From the NCBI GenBank assembly GCA_964036045.1, contig OZ038384.1, forward strand, positions 66,468,416 through 66,532,415: a stretch of 64,000 bases of DNA, written 5' to 3'. The translations under genes and the position numbers were made by a program. Below, one piece after another: positions 46,550-57,200 of this stretch (within the stretch, counting starts at the first letter, position 1; each line of letters begins with the position of its first letter). This DNA is from Eutreptiella sp. 'Long Island Sound 2002'. Lineage: Eukaryota > Euglenozoa > Euglenophyceae > Eutreptiales > Eutreptiaceae. The notes beneath the pieces were generated by a model. The model was not told the origin of the DNA. It saw nothing but the letters and a program-made list of their open reading frames with translations, and searched no databases.

Positions 46550-46848
46550 GCGGTGCTTGACACCGCTGCAACACTTTCCATAGTGGCCCGGCGCCTGCTA
46601 AAGACTTTCAAGAAAACTAAGACCGTGGCCATAAGAGTAGGGGATGAGGGTACCATCCATTCCTTGGGGGGGGGTCGATGTGACTATATGCCTGGGCGAC
46701 GAAACCGTGACCCAACACTGCAGAGTGCTGGACAACGACGCCTTTGACATCGTCATTGGTACAGACTTCCTACGAAGAAACCCTCAAGTAAAAATGCTGT
46801 ATCTCCAGCGCCCCTATTCTTTGCACTGCGACTTTGGCAGTGGGCTAT
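46550..46848 (+). pseudogene. element A: aspartic protease, frameshifted and split
   Basis: The active-site strand reads LDTAATLSIVARRLLKTF (D at 46,559). After a run of nine G (46,666-46,674) the protease continues in another frame to IVIGTDFLRRNP, the retropepsin I-G-x-D-F-L motif (about 46,751-46,786). A TGA at 46,547-46,549 lies just upstream of the active site. Element B then interrupts the gene after 46,848. The coding resumes in frame at 57,632 once B and one copy of its target duplication are removed. Confidence 0.7.
46844..46848 (+). repeat. target duplication GCTAT, left
   Basis: Matches 57,627-57,631 on the other side of element B. Confidence 0.9.
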
Positions 46849-47380
46849 TGAAAGTGCTGCCCTGGGTCGTTGATGGTGCCGGAGGGCTCGGGGCCGGCAA
46901 GACCAGTGGGGCAGGCACGCGAGGAGTCGACCTGAACGTTGTTATTGGGGGTAGAACCGGAGACTCGAACACCCACGGAGGCAAGAGCAGCAACAACTGA
47001 GGCAAGATCCATGTTGAGTGTTGTCCGGCAGAAAATCCCAGTCTATGAAGAAAATTGATGCGAATTATTCTAAATACATCTGAGTGTCCAAAACTGTCTG
47101 AAAAGATTTAAATAATCCAATTATGTAAAAATGTTTGGCCGATCTGGCCCGCGAGCGCGCGTCAGCGGCAAATGGCGATTCCAGCTAAAATAGCGGAACG
47201 CGGCGGATTTACGGGAAATGGACCGCGGAATCAAATCCGGCATATCAGAAATATATAGGAAATATCCTGAGACTGAGCTGCGAGGCGACGATTCCGCCGA
47301 AGCAAAGAAAATGACCAAAATGTAGCCAATCTGGACAGAATGTCTGAAAATCTGAGCAGATGGGGCTAGCCGCACTTACA
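46849..47380 (-). repeat. element B 3' LTR
   Basis: Identical to the 5' LTR except at 47,340. It also carries the start codon and first 54 codons of Gag, which here run out into element A. Confidence 0.95.
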
Positions 47381-47390
47381 CTCCCCCTCC
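47381..47390 (-). promoter_or_regulatory. element B polypurine tract
   Basis: GGAGGGGGAG on the minus strand, directly before the 3' LTR. This is the expected plus-strand primer. Confidence 0.85.
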
Positions 47391-49038
47391 AAAAACACAC
47401 TGGGGTGTGTCGCTACGTCAACGAAGAACGTAGCGCGGGTAAGTCCCAGAAAAAAATAGAAATGTAGCCTCGATGGGGCGAAATCTGCTTGATCTGACCT
47501 GATTTGGGCTGAATTGGCACTGAATCAGGCTGGATGAACCTGAAATGAGACAGAATGGGAAGTGACGAACAGTCCTCCGTGCAGTAAAACATTAGGTCAA
47601 GGGCTAAAAAGCATGTAAACGTATCGAGAATCGATACCAAACCATGCATTGGTTGAGAATGAGGTAGATTATTGATGAGTTGAGTGGGGGGATCAAGAAT
47701 TGGAGTGACATCTCAGCGCTCTGGCACAGTTTCGCTGTCGCGGGCACGCTACGGTGTCCTCGCCGAACTCTACATCGTGTTACTCCCGCTTTTCTCGTTC
47801 TGAAAAGTGCAGCATGTGCTTCAGATGTGGCGCATCTGGTGGATGATCACAAGATTCAGCAAATTTGAGAGTTAATTTGGGCAGAGATGAAGGAGATTAA
47901 ACACTCACAGAGAGGTAAAACAATTACAAATGTTGTCTACAGACCCTATGTGCACAGAAGATCATAAGCGTCAACGAAGTTAGGCAAAGCCGTCGACAGA
48001 TCTTCGAGGAATGAGAAGAGATGACAAGGAAATCAATCTGAATTGTCCTAAAATCAGCAAATTCCCTGAGATGAAGGTGAAATGAAGCGGAATGTCTACA
48101 ACTGAAACTACTAACACTTTCGTTTAGACTAGAGTTAATATATATTGTCGTTTATTCAGCTCAATTGTGCTTTCCGGCACGTTGGTTCGCGAGCATCTAA
48201 CAGATTCTATGAAAATGTGGATCATGTGATGATGCATCATGATGGGACATGCTGGCCCTGGATCCTTGGCATGTAACGCGCCGAAGGTTCGCTGAAGGCG
48301 CTTTACTGACAGTATATAACTGAGAGACACCCAATTTACAGTGGCGGCGGTGTCAATCGACTTGGACAAGGCCAATCTTTCGAATGAGTCCCACAAGACA
48401 CTTGGATTCACCATTTTCGACAGTTTCAGGTCGGATTGAGCTCACATTGGCGTGTGCCAAAAATACAACGAAGCTTACGGACTTCAGAGGTTGCTGTTAG
48501 AAGTCCCTAGAGCTCCTAGATGAAGATTGTCTGAACAATTGACGTCTGGGTTTCGTACAACAGTGGCAGGATGATGGACAAACCTGAGAAATTCAAGGTA
48601 AATTTGAGGATCCTGGATCTGAATCTGGACTTTGGCGTTAGCATCACAGCAAATGAAGGTACGATCTGAGTTCCTGGCGTTGCATCTGGTGCAGCCAGTA
48701 CTACAGGGGGTGCCTGTAGGGGTGAATGTTGCTGCGCAGCGTTTTTACTATGTACATTTGCTTCCATCTGCACGAGTAGCCAAATTCCAAAGATGCACAG
48801 ACCAACAGAGACAAGATTACCCCGAATCTGCCTGAATTAAGCCTGAGTTTGGTTTTTTCTGAACACGGCAGCACACTCCGTGGCTTTCGGCTTTCGACTT
48901 TCGATACGCTACCGAACGGAGACCAAAGAAAAAGTGATGGATTGACGTCAAATTATCAAACATTCGCAGTTTTCCACATCATGACATAAACAGAATGAAT
49001 GAACAGTGGATTGAGCAGAATGTGGTAGGATGGCTTCC
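47391..49038 (-). other. element B: non-coding 3' internal region
   Basis: 1.65 kb between the pol stop and the purine tract. No recognised open frame. This is long for such elements and could hold packaging or 3' processing signals. Confidence 0.6.
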
Positions 49039-52000
49039 TCAATTCGGCCAAGCACGAATACATGTGACCACCAACCTGTCTGGCCTGGCCCTCGTACGGC
49101 TTGGGCGCTGCAAATCAGCGGCCGAACTTGAAGCTTGGTCCTCATTTGGCTCCTGGGCTGGCCTGACCGCAGGAGGGGGGATCGACGGATCAGCCCTGGA
49201 ATGTGGCTGCTGAGGGCCGGAAAAGGCTGGATCTCGATTCACCACAGGTCGTTTTCCGTCGCTCTCCACTTGTCTGTCTGGTTTCGACAAACAATCTGTC
49301 AGGAGTACTCCAATTTCGGGGTGCTTCTTGAGGAAGTCGATGAACCCCTTGGTGTACCCATGGACAAAAGATTGGGCTGGTTCCCAGTTGTTGTGACTGG
49401 AATCAAAGCCCCTCCACTCACACAGAAATTCCCATTCGCCCTTGGCATCACGTCTTGCTTCAACAATCCTCTTGAGTTCGTACTTTCCCCCTTCGATGAC
49501 CCGATCAGACAAATGTTTCGCAGTCCAAAAAAGGGGTTTAACCCGATCCTTGGGGGAGGGGATCTCTCTCTTGAGGCGATCGCCCGAAACGTCAATTTCC
49601 CTGCTGACATCCACACGAATCCTCCACCTGTTCTCACCAAGACGCGCTGTAACAGCGAATGGCCCCTCCCACAAGGGAAGAAGCTTGTCATCTCCGTCCA
49701 GGGTGGTTTCGGATTTTCGAAGCCAAACTCGATCATCGACTTCAAAATTGTGGGGGTTTTTTCGGCCTTGATTCTGGACCCAAAGCCAGTCAGCTTGATG
49801 CTTCTCGATTAATTTCGACACAGTTTTATCTGCTCGTTGGACTTCGTCCAAAAACAGCGAAGCATCTTTACAGGGGCGAGGATTATTCAACGGCATGTTC
49901 CACCAACACTTCTTTCGTCCAAAGACAATTTCATTTGGAGAAAGGCCATGATACAAAGGCGTGTTGTGGTAACGGCGAAGCAATGCGAAGAGAACTTCAA
50001 GCCAGTGGAAATCCTTTTCACTCGCGAGCTCCTTACGAAGCATATTTATAACAGAGCGGCCGGCTCTTTCACCAGGCAACGCTCGATGCGAGTGGATTTC
50101 ACACCTGAGGTGGTGGATTCCAAGGCGAGCACATAATTCTCTCCACCATTCGGAGGTGTACTCTTTGCCTGAATCCGTCACCACCTCGGATGGGACGTCC
50201 CAGCCTCCCATCCAGGTCTGCGCGCACCATTTGGCGGCAGCCTTGCCAGTCATCGACTCGATGTTGCAAGGCAACACCTGCATGTAGCCGGAATGACGGC
50301 ACTGAATAAGGAGCACACCATTGACTTTTTTATTAGTCCAATGGCACTCTTCGTCATCGAGTTCACCGAGATAGAAGAAATCACTGGTGACTCTGTTAAA
50401 GAGGCGCTCCGGAATAGGATGAGGCCTCAGATGGCCGTGCTTCTTCGCGCTGGGGGGTGTCGAGACAGCACATTGGGCGCATCCGGCGGCTACTTTCATG
50501 CAGTGAGTATATAGCCGTGAGCCAAACAACCTATGTTTAATCATCGACCACAGTCGACGGCCATGTGCGTGGGGGGACTCCCATTTGTGCCACCAGTTTA
50601 ACACTCGGGGGGCTAGGGCGTCTGGCACACACAATTTACCCTCCATCCACAGCTTCCCCCCATCCAACGAATACTCAGGAAAAATCCCATCCTTGTGAGC
50701 ATCTTTGGATTTGAGATTTCCAAAGACCTCTTTAAACATGGGATCCTGCAGGTAATCGGACGTCCAGTCACGGATTATCAGGGAATCTTTAGGCAGGGGT
50801 GGAGTTTTGGCCGGATCTCGACGCTTAATGCCCTGGATCAACCGAAATCGACTTACTTGTCGGGTATAGTCAAACCGTTTCACACTCCCTGAGGAGGGAT
50901 CGGTGACTTTTTCCACGACTTTCAGTGTTTTGGTGCAGATCTCATGAGCATGCGCCGGATCTGAGATGGCCGTGATGTCGTGACACGGCAATGCGTGCTG
51001 TTTAACAGCGCACTGCATGCATGCACGTCGAATGAGTTTCTTTTCTTCCTGATCCCATTCGATGATGACATGGCGGTCCTGCTCCGTACCATGGATGTTG
51101 GTACTTTGCAGCCCCTCTGAGGCGGGGTAAGCCCATCGGCTCAGAGCATCCGCTACCGTGTTATGTTTTCCAGGCAAGTACGACACATGGAGGTCAAACA
51201 GAGAGAGAAATTCGTGCCATCTGGCCCGTCGACCAGCTGGGCTCGCGACAGTATCAATGTGTTCGGTGGCCCAATACTCCAGAGATCGATGATCCGTCAG
51301 GACCTCGACTCGATTGGTGCCAACCCACGATTGGTACTTTTTTAAAGCACAGATGATGGCATATGTTTCTTGCTCACGCGGCGACCATTGCATTTGGCGT
51401 GGGGCTAGCTTCCGAGACCAAAATGCAAGAGGGTAATGATCGCCGGTGGCTTCATCAACCTGTTCAAGGACAGCTCCGATCGCGTACCTAGAAGCGTCGG
51501 TTCTAATGTAGAAGGGTCGGTCGAATTGAGGCACATGCAACGTGGCGACTTCGCAGAGGGCCGCCTTCAAGTGATGGAAGGCCTCCTCGCACTCGTCAGT
51601 CCACTTGACACGAACCTTCGAACCTGCCTTGCCCGCATCTCTCCCTACCTTCAATAATTCGGTGAGGGGGGCAGCAAATTTGGCATAATTCGGCACAAAA
51701 GTGTGGTAAAAATTGCAACAACCCAGGAATCCTCTCAACTCCGTGATCGTCTCAGGGCGCTTCCACTTCTGAATAGCGACGAGCTTCCCTGGACTGGGTC
51801 GTCGGGTGCCATTCTCTAGGAGAGAACCACAAAGTTCGACTGACTTTAAAAATAATTTTCCCTTCTTTGGCCCACAAATCAGCTGATTGGCGTCAAGAAT
51901 GTCCAAAACTTGGTTCAGCTGCTTCTCATGTAGGGCCACCAGCTCGGCTTCGGTCAGTCCCTCCCCTTCCGTCGCGATGATTATGTCATCTATGTACACA

Positions 52001-53265
52001 CTCACGAAGGCACGAAGCTCAGGATGGGTTGTGAACAGCACATCCTCCATCATTCTTTGAAAAAATGAGGGGGCGTTCTTCAGGCCCATGGGCATGACGG
52101 TCCACTGGACTGGGCCACATGGCGTGCACATACAGGTGAGAGGTCGGCTGTCCTTCCTCAACGGCATTTGGTGAAAGCCGTGACGGAGATCCAGCACCGA
52201 AAACAAACGACCTCTTGCCCTCTTGGCGATTTCCTCCTCAATGAGGGGCAGGGGGTGCGAATCCGCCTTGGTTTCGGCGTTGAGATTGCGAAAATCAACC
52301 ACCATTCGCCAACCATGAATGGTGTTCTGGTCTGCAGGCGGTGGCTTCGGGACTGTGAAGGGTGCACAGCACCATTCGCTGGTCATACAACCCTCAAGCC
52401 AACCAAATTCCCTGAGATTTCTCTCGATGATTTTTCTGAGTATCTCATGTTTGTGTCCATGATTTTCATAAGGGCGCTGTTTTTTTGCCTTGTACCCTTC
52501 ACGAAGCTCGATGAAGGCTTCACCGAACTGTCCACGGACAGGGGGGTCCTTGATCAACTTCCCTGAAAGGGTTGTGTCCTTCCGTTCCTCAAAAATCTTC
52601 TCTCTTGACTTGGAACACAATTCAGTGTCCACCTGATCGCCAGGAATTACTGTCGAAAAAACTTTGGCGACTTCTTCGGCTTTGGCAGGAAGAATCTTCC
52701 TACGGATGTCCCTAAACAGGTCCGTATCAACTGCCTCTTGAAGATAGGTGGGTCTTGTGTCGAAATCCCAGAGATTCTCTTCGTGATCCAGCTCCTCGAA
52801 AGGATCCATGAAAGCTTCCACAGGGGGTTTTTCATAAAAAACTCTGAATTTGCGGCGCGACTTGGAATTTTTCTTCGCCCGTGCACTGAAGATTCTTTTC
52901 GATGTCGATCGTATTGGGGAAGAGGGAGACGAGGCGGATCCATTGGACGTTGAATCACCTTGGGTATCTGACGGACAAAAATCAGAAAAAATAGATTCAT
53001 CATCAGTACCACGCTCAACCTCAGATTCTGACCCAACACAAGAATCAGTACCAGAATCAGCAGAATTAGAGTCAGAAAGCTTTCCATCCACCAGGAATGC
53101 AAGCGAACTCCAGGACCGCTGTGGCAGGGGACCTGTGTCGTCCCTGGCATACAGCTTAATCTTCCTGGGAAGTTCGATGTAATCTACACAAATGTCTTGT
53201 AATTCCTGAAACCAAGGCTTGTCGTCCCACAAGGGCACAACTAAAATTGCCTGGGTTTTATCTTG
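49039..53265 (-). CDS. pol: element B Pol: RT, RNase H, integrase, chromodomain
   Basis: 1,408 codons in the frame of Gag and protease, following a TAG at 53,266-53,268. Residue positions below count from 53,238. There is a polar acidic N-terminus. RT runs from about 288 (FTVPKP, LFSVLDLRHGFHQ, then YIDD near 414). RNase H follows (IRTDAS near 580, REQETYA, LTDHRSLEYW). The integrase has an HHCC finger (about 886-925), catalytic D in TSDFFYL (near 952), D in VVTDSGKEY (near 1023) and E in ALPGERAG (near 1056). A chromodomain lies at about 1253-1309 (ELKRIVEAR..., FLCEWRGF, NNWEPA). It ends in TGA. Chromodomains tether integration to modified histones in chromoviruses. It appears intact. Confidence 0.93.
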   Translation of the reverse strand, partial: QDKTQAILVVPLWDDKPWFQELQDICVDYIELPRKIKLYARDDTGPLPQRSWSSLAFLVDGKLSDSNSADSGTDSCVGSESEVERGTDDESIFSDFCPSDTQGDSTSNGSASSPSSPIRSTSKRIFSARAKKNSKSRRKFRVFYEKPPVEAFMDPFEELDHEENLWDFDTRPTYLQEAVDTDLFRDIRRKILPAKAEEVAKVFSTVIPGDQVDTELCSKSREKIFEERKDTTLSGKLIKDPPVRGQFGEAFIELREGYKAKKQRPYENHGHKHEILRKIIERNLREFGWLEGCMTSEWCCAPFTVPKPPPADQNTIHGWRMVVDFRNLNAETKADSHPLPLIEEEIAKRARGRLFSVLDLRHGFHQMPLRKDSRPLTCMCTPCGPVQWTVMPMGLKNAPSFFQRMMEDVLFTTHPELRAFVSVYIDDIIIATEGEGLTEAELVALHEKQLNQVLDILDANQLICGPKKGKLFLKSVELCGSLLENGTRRPSPGKLVAIQKWKRPETITELRGFLGCCNFYHTFVPNYAKFAAPLTELLKVGRDAGKAGSKVRVKWTDECEEAFHHLKAALCEVATLHVPQFDRPFYIRTDASRYAIGAVLEQVDEATGDHYPLAFWSRKLAPRQMQWSPREQETYAIICALKKYQSWVGTNRVEVLTDHRSLEYWATEHIDTVASPAGRRARWHEFLSLFDLHVSYLPGKHNTVADALSRWAYPASEGLQSTNIHGTEQDRHVIIEWDQEEKKLIRRACMQCAVKQHALPCHDITAISDPAHAHEICTKTLKVVEKVTDPSSGSVKRFDYTRQVSRFRLIQGIKRRDPAKTPPLPKDSLIIRDWTSDYLQDPMFKEVFGNLKSKDAHKDGIFPEYSLDGGKLWMEGKLCVPDALAPRVLNWWHKWESPHAHGRRLWSMIKHRLFGSRLYTHCMKVAAGCAQCAVSTPPSAKKHGHLRPHPIPERLFNRVTSDFFYLGELDDEECHWTNKKVNGVLLIQCRHSGYMQVLPCNIESMTGKAAAKWCAQTWMGGWDVPSEVVTDSGKEYTSEWWRELCARLGIHHLRCEIHSHRALPGERAGRSVINMLRKELASEKDFHWLEVLFALLRRYHNTPLYHGLSPNEIVFGRKKCWWNMPLNNPRPCKDASLFLDEVQRADKTVSKLIEKHQADWLWVQNQGRKNPHNFEVDDRVWLRKSETTLDGDDKLLPLWEGPFAVTARLGENRWRIRVDVSREIDVSGDRLKREIPSPKDRVKPLFWTAKHLSDRVIEGGKYELKRIVEARRDAKGEWEFLCEWRGFDSSHNNWEPAQSFVHGYTKGFIDFLKKHPEIGVLLTDCLSKPDRQVESDGKRPVVNRDPAFSGPQQPHSRADPSIPPPAVRPAQEPNEDQASSSAADLQRPSRTRARPDRLVVTCIRAWPN

Positions 53266-53268
53266 CTA
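53266..53268 (-). other. in-frame TAG between protease and Pol
   Basis: Context AAA-ATG-TAG-CAA-GAT. The same frame continues on both sides. TAG-CAA resembles the start of the tobamovirus-type readthrough context UAG-CAR-YYA, although the next codon (GAT) does not fit. Confidence 0.65.
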
Positions 53269-54222
53269 CATTTTGTGGATGACCTGCTGGATTAAGTGAA
53301 ACGGAGGATTAATCCACAACTTCTTGTCCCATTTATGGGTCCAAGCGTCGCTAAAGTGCTTGTCAAAGCGCTTGTTCATACGGTTATCAAAGGCATCATA
53401 CTGGGGCCAAAAGGAATGGTGTTCATGAAAATATTCACAAATTGCATCGCGCCATTTGTCGACAACTCTGTAAGATGAAGAGTGCCAGCGCGAAGGGCGT
53501 CGTGGCTGGGAGTCCCTACGAAGACATTCTAACTCTTGGGAGTAATCGGCACTCCCATTCACCTCTGCAATGGTGACATCTTCACCAAATTTTGGTGTCA
53601 CCTTTTGCTTCAAAAATTCTTCTGCACTTTTAAACCCTGCGTGCAAAAAACGAAATTCAGGACGCTCCAAGGGACCTGACTCCAGCAAAAAACAACGACG
53701 ATGACCTACGGGCGCTACCCTGTTCTTGCGAAGCCAAGGATGTCCCAAATAAAGGTCATACTTTATGTCGGCACGATAGAAGTAGTCATCCTTAAGGACA
53801 ACTTCCTCCACATTACCTTCCTCCCAAAGGTCTTGAGCGACCAAATGAGTGGATATATAACAACCGCGTTGCCCCCCTGCGAGAGAATGTCCAGAAACTC
53901 CCTCGAGGGTAACAGGATGAGGCGACTCAAACACGCAGTCGTCGGGTAAGAATGAGTTGGATTGGAGATTTACCTCTGATCCATTGTCACACAAACAAGT
54001 GGCGAGGTGGAAATTTCCCTTGCAATCAGAGACCCACAGCTTTGTGACAAACTGACGAGCCCTGTGCTTGGACTGTACACCAACCTCGTCCACTACAACA
54101 GAAGGATCCGCTGCCGGATCCAGGGGAGAGGAGACAAGCGACCCTACATCAAGTAATGGTCGAGATGGAATCTGGGGATCATGCCTGAAATCGCCTGGGG
54201 AGGGGCGATTTTCGTGGCTCCC
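53266..54222 (-). CDS. pro: element B protease segment
   Basis: In the same frame as Gag, directly after its TAG. 318 codons with no nearby ATG. A retropepsin-like active site reads CDNGSEVN (D-N-G-S in place of the usual D-T/S-G). About 85 residues later, DLYLGHPWLRKN gives the second retropepsin motif. A C-terminal segment of unknown role (SYRVVDKWRDA, then Trp/His-rich) ends in ATG-TAG-CAA. Synthesis probably requires stop-codon readthrough from Gag. The D-N-G triad is unusual and may mark a lineage variant. Confidence 0.75.
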   Translation of the reverse strand, partial: GSHENRPSPGDFRHDPQIPSRPLLDVGSLVSSPLDPAADPSVVVDEVGVQSKHRARQFVTKLWVSDCKGNFHLATCLCDNGSEVNLQSNSFLPDDCVFESPHPVTLEGVSGHSLAGGQRGCYISTHLVAQDLWEEGNVEEVVLKDDYFYRADIKYDLYLGHPWLRKNRVAPVGHRRCFLLESGPLERPEFRFLHAGFKSAEEFLKQKVTPKFGEDVTIAEVNGSADYSQELECLRRDSQPRRPSRWHSSSYRVVDKWRDAICEYFHEHHSFWPQYDAFDNRMNKRFDKHFSDAWTHKWDKKLWINPPFHLIQQVIHKM

Positions 54223-54225
54223 CTA
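54223..54225 (-). other. in-frame TAG between Gag and protease
   Basis: Context AAC-GCC-TAG-GGG-AGC. Gag and protease share one frame around it, so readthrough is the simplest route to the protease. Murine leukaemia virus uses UAG followed by G at the same boundary. Confidence 0.7.
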
Positions 54226-57200
54226 GGCGTTCTGACCTCCAGCGGCTGCGTTAACATTGTGAACACAGCCTGATTCGTCGATCCACTCATCTTGGAACGG
54301 ATCATCTGCTGGATTCAGGGCATTTTCGACATAATCTCGATCCGCATCGGACACCTGATCTGCACCTGAGACCTGATCCACACGATGGTTGCCCTTTCCA
54401 CGTCCACGGCCACGGCCGCCGGATGATGGACCACCACCGTCGCCACGCCCTCTGCCCTTACCAGAGAAAGGGGTTCCTGAAGGATTTCCCTTACCTTTAC
54501 CCTGTGATCCTGGAGCATTTCCTTTGTTTGTACCGGATTGAGGGGTTTGGCCTGGATTTCGATTTCCGCCTCCGGCGTTGCCATTAGGACCTGTCTGGCC
54601 GTTCGGCTGCCCACCGGAGCCGGATGGAGTCCGATTTCCTTTGCCTTGGGACCCGCCAGGACCTCCGGTATTTTTGTTTCCACCGGAGGGGGTCGGATTA
54701 CCCTTTCCCCCCTTTGCACCATGCACCTGTTTGTCATTCCTGTCTGAATTCTGCGAATTACTGACATTTTCACCAATCACCTTGTGATCGTAAGCAGACC
54801 ATCGGTGATTACCAGTAGAATGCGTCTTAGCTCGGTTCGTAGAACCTAAAAGAAGGCAGATGCTACAATGATCCTGAACATTCCGGGTGTCATTCACCTT
54901 TTTGTTGCCCTTTTGGGCCCCATTTTGGGTGTTTTGCTGGGTATTCTTGTTTCCCCCAAGACCCTCATGAAAATTTTGATTGGCGGCGTCAGCGAGCCGC
55001 TCAACCTCTTCCCACAGTTCCTGCGGGGTGAACGAAAACACCCAGTTCCTGGCCTTCAGGCGATGGCCGTGGAAACTTACTCCCCTATTGAGGACTTGGA
55101 CAAACAAGTCCCGATCCTCGTGTTCATTAAACTTGATTTTCCACGTGTTTTCAGTGAATTTCACCTTGGTAAACGACGTGGGGGAGCACTTTTGAAGTGC
55201 CTCCCTGACTGTAAACCGGTTGGCCGAGGCATCGAAGCCATCGACCTCCGCCCACCAGGTCTTGACCTTTTCTTCGGACTGTTTATTCCGAAGGGTGGCG
55301 GCGGTTTCTGAGGGGATCTTGTCAAAAATCAGACTTTTCAGCTCGGCACTAGAAAATTTTTCGCCTGAATGTTCAGATTCTTCTACGAGATTCCAGAAGC
55401 GCTGTCTCTTGTCTTGCACTTCGTGCAAGATCAATCGCGAGAACGAAGGAAAATTCTTCAACATCTGGTGGTAATGGTCCTCTGGCAGCCGGGATCCACG
55501 TACCTCCAACTGTTCCCACACCTCATCAAAGGTAAGGGGGGAACTTGAATCCTCACGATCACTCCAGGTCCGGAGCCAAGTGTTGGCCGGCGCTCCCTCA
55601 AGGCAGTCCAAGAGGGCCATCAGGAACTGATCATCTTGGAGTTTTTGAGTCTTAACCCACAGTTTAAATTCCCGTTGGAACTGAGGCCAACGTCTGGGGT
55701 TTCCATTATACTTCGGTTGCTTGGCAACCTGACGAAGCCGCAATGAAGTAGGATTTAGAAGTGAATCCAGCCCAACACCGGCCGTAATGGCAGACACCTT
55801 GGCGGCATCATTAGCCACACCAGCTCCGGCGAGGGTCTGGGCGAGCAACATCTGGGCTATTGCATTGGAATCAACAACAGGAAGGGCAGTACGGGAGGCA
55901 GTTCGCTTGGCATTCTGAGCCTCATTCCTAGCCTTCGCCGACCTACTCTGAGATCGAGAGATTGTAACCCTTTCCTTTAGCTTAGTCCTGCTGATCCTGG
56001 CATCGGTGGTCTTAGAGTCCACCGAAGGAGCAATCGAAAAAACTTCTGTCGCCTCCTCCGACGGTTCTGTTGTTTGTTCCACCGATGATGCGCCCTCAGA
56101 CCGCATGTGTGTCTTGAAAAGATCTTTAATTCCCAGCGTCTGAATGATGAGTTGCATTTGATCCTTGAGCAATTGGAGCTCAGTATCTCGCTGTAATCTG
56201 CAAGAGCAGTCGGCAGGACAGTACATACCGTGTCCTGAAGGGCCTGAGCAGGCTGTCGGACCGCTAATCTCAGTGGTTCGCAGCCAGGAGTCCACTTGGG
56301 GAGCTCCTTCAGCCCTAATTTCCAGGCTTGCCTGCCGGGCTGCCTCTAAAATTCCTTCCTCAACCGCGGCGGCTAGATCGTCGCGGATGGAAACAGAGGG
56401 ATGAGGGGCGGAGGGCCAGGCAACAGGTGCCTTGGTCTTCTCCTTCGGGAAGGGGCTTGCCTCCCAGATCTGCAAAAAAATGGCAAAAGATTCATCTTCT
56501 TGAGAACACCACCACATCCTGGTATTAATTTCTTCTTGAAGGAGGGAAAAATATTCGAATAAAAAATCAGAGGCGATTCTTTCTTGTCCTATCAGCTTAG
56601 ACGTGGCTAATAGACAAAGGGCCTCAAGCGCCTCAAGGTTACGGGTCACTTCTGAAGACAAATGGTTGTCCCATTGTGCCCAAGAGGCTGGTCGATTATA
56701 GGTAGGTACCTCACCTGGACCACCCATCTCAATGTCGTCAATGTCGGCGTCGATGGTCTCAAAATGTGGACATTGGTAAGGAGTATTAGTACCTGCCAGG
56801 TCCGTAAGCTCCACCGGAGCGTTGCCATCGGCGTAGGCTGGGAGATTCCAGCTGCTTGATGGCCAATTTCGACTGGGATCTTGATGGTAATCTGGGCCTC
56901 CACAGCTGCTGATTTGTGCCCTTCTTGGGCAATTTGGGCTTGCGCAAGGCATTCCTCTCAAGGCCTCGTTCGCACAGCACCACGGCAGCGTAATCGTTAC
57001 GTCTCCGGAGGTGGCGGAGTCTACGGGGCCGTACTGGGGAGCTAGCTGTGGTTGGGACACCAAAGGAACAACATTCAGGTAGCCTCTGCTACCATGAAAG
57101 TGCTGCCCTGGGTCGTTGATGGTGCCGGAGGGCTCGGGGCCGGCAAGACCAGTGGGGCAGGCACGCGAGGAGTCGACCTGAACGTTGTTATTGGGGGTAG

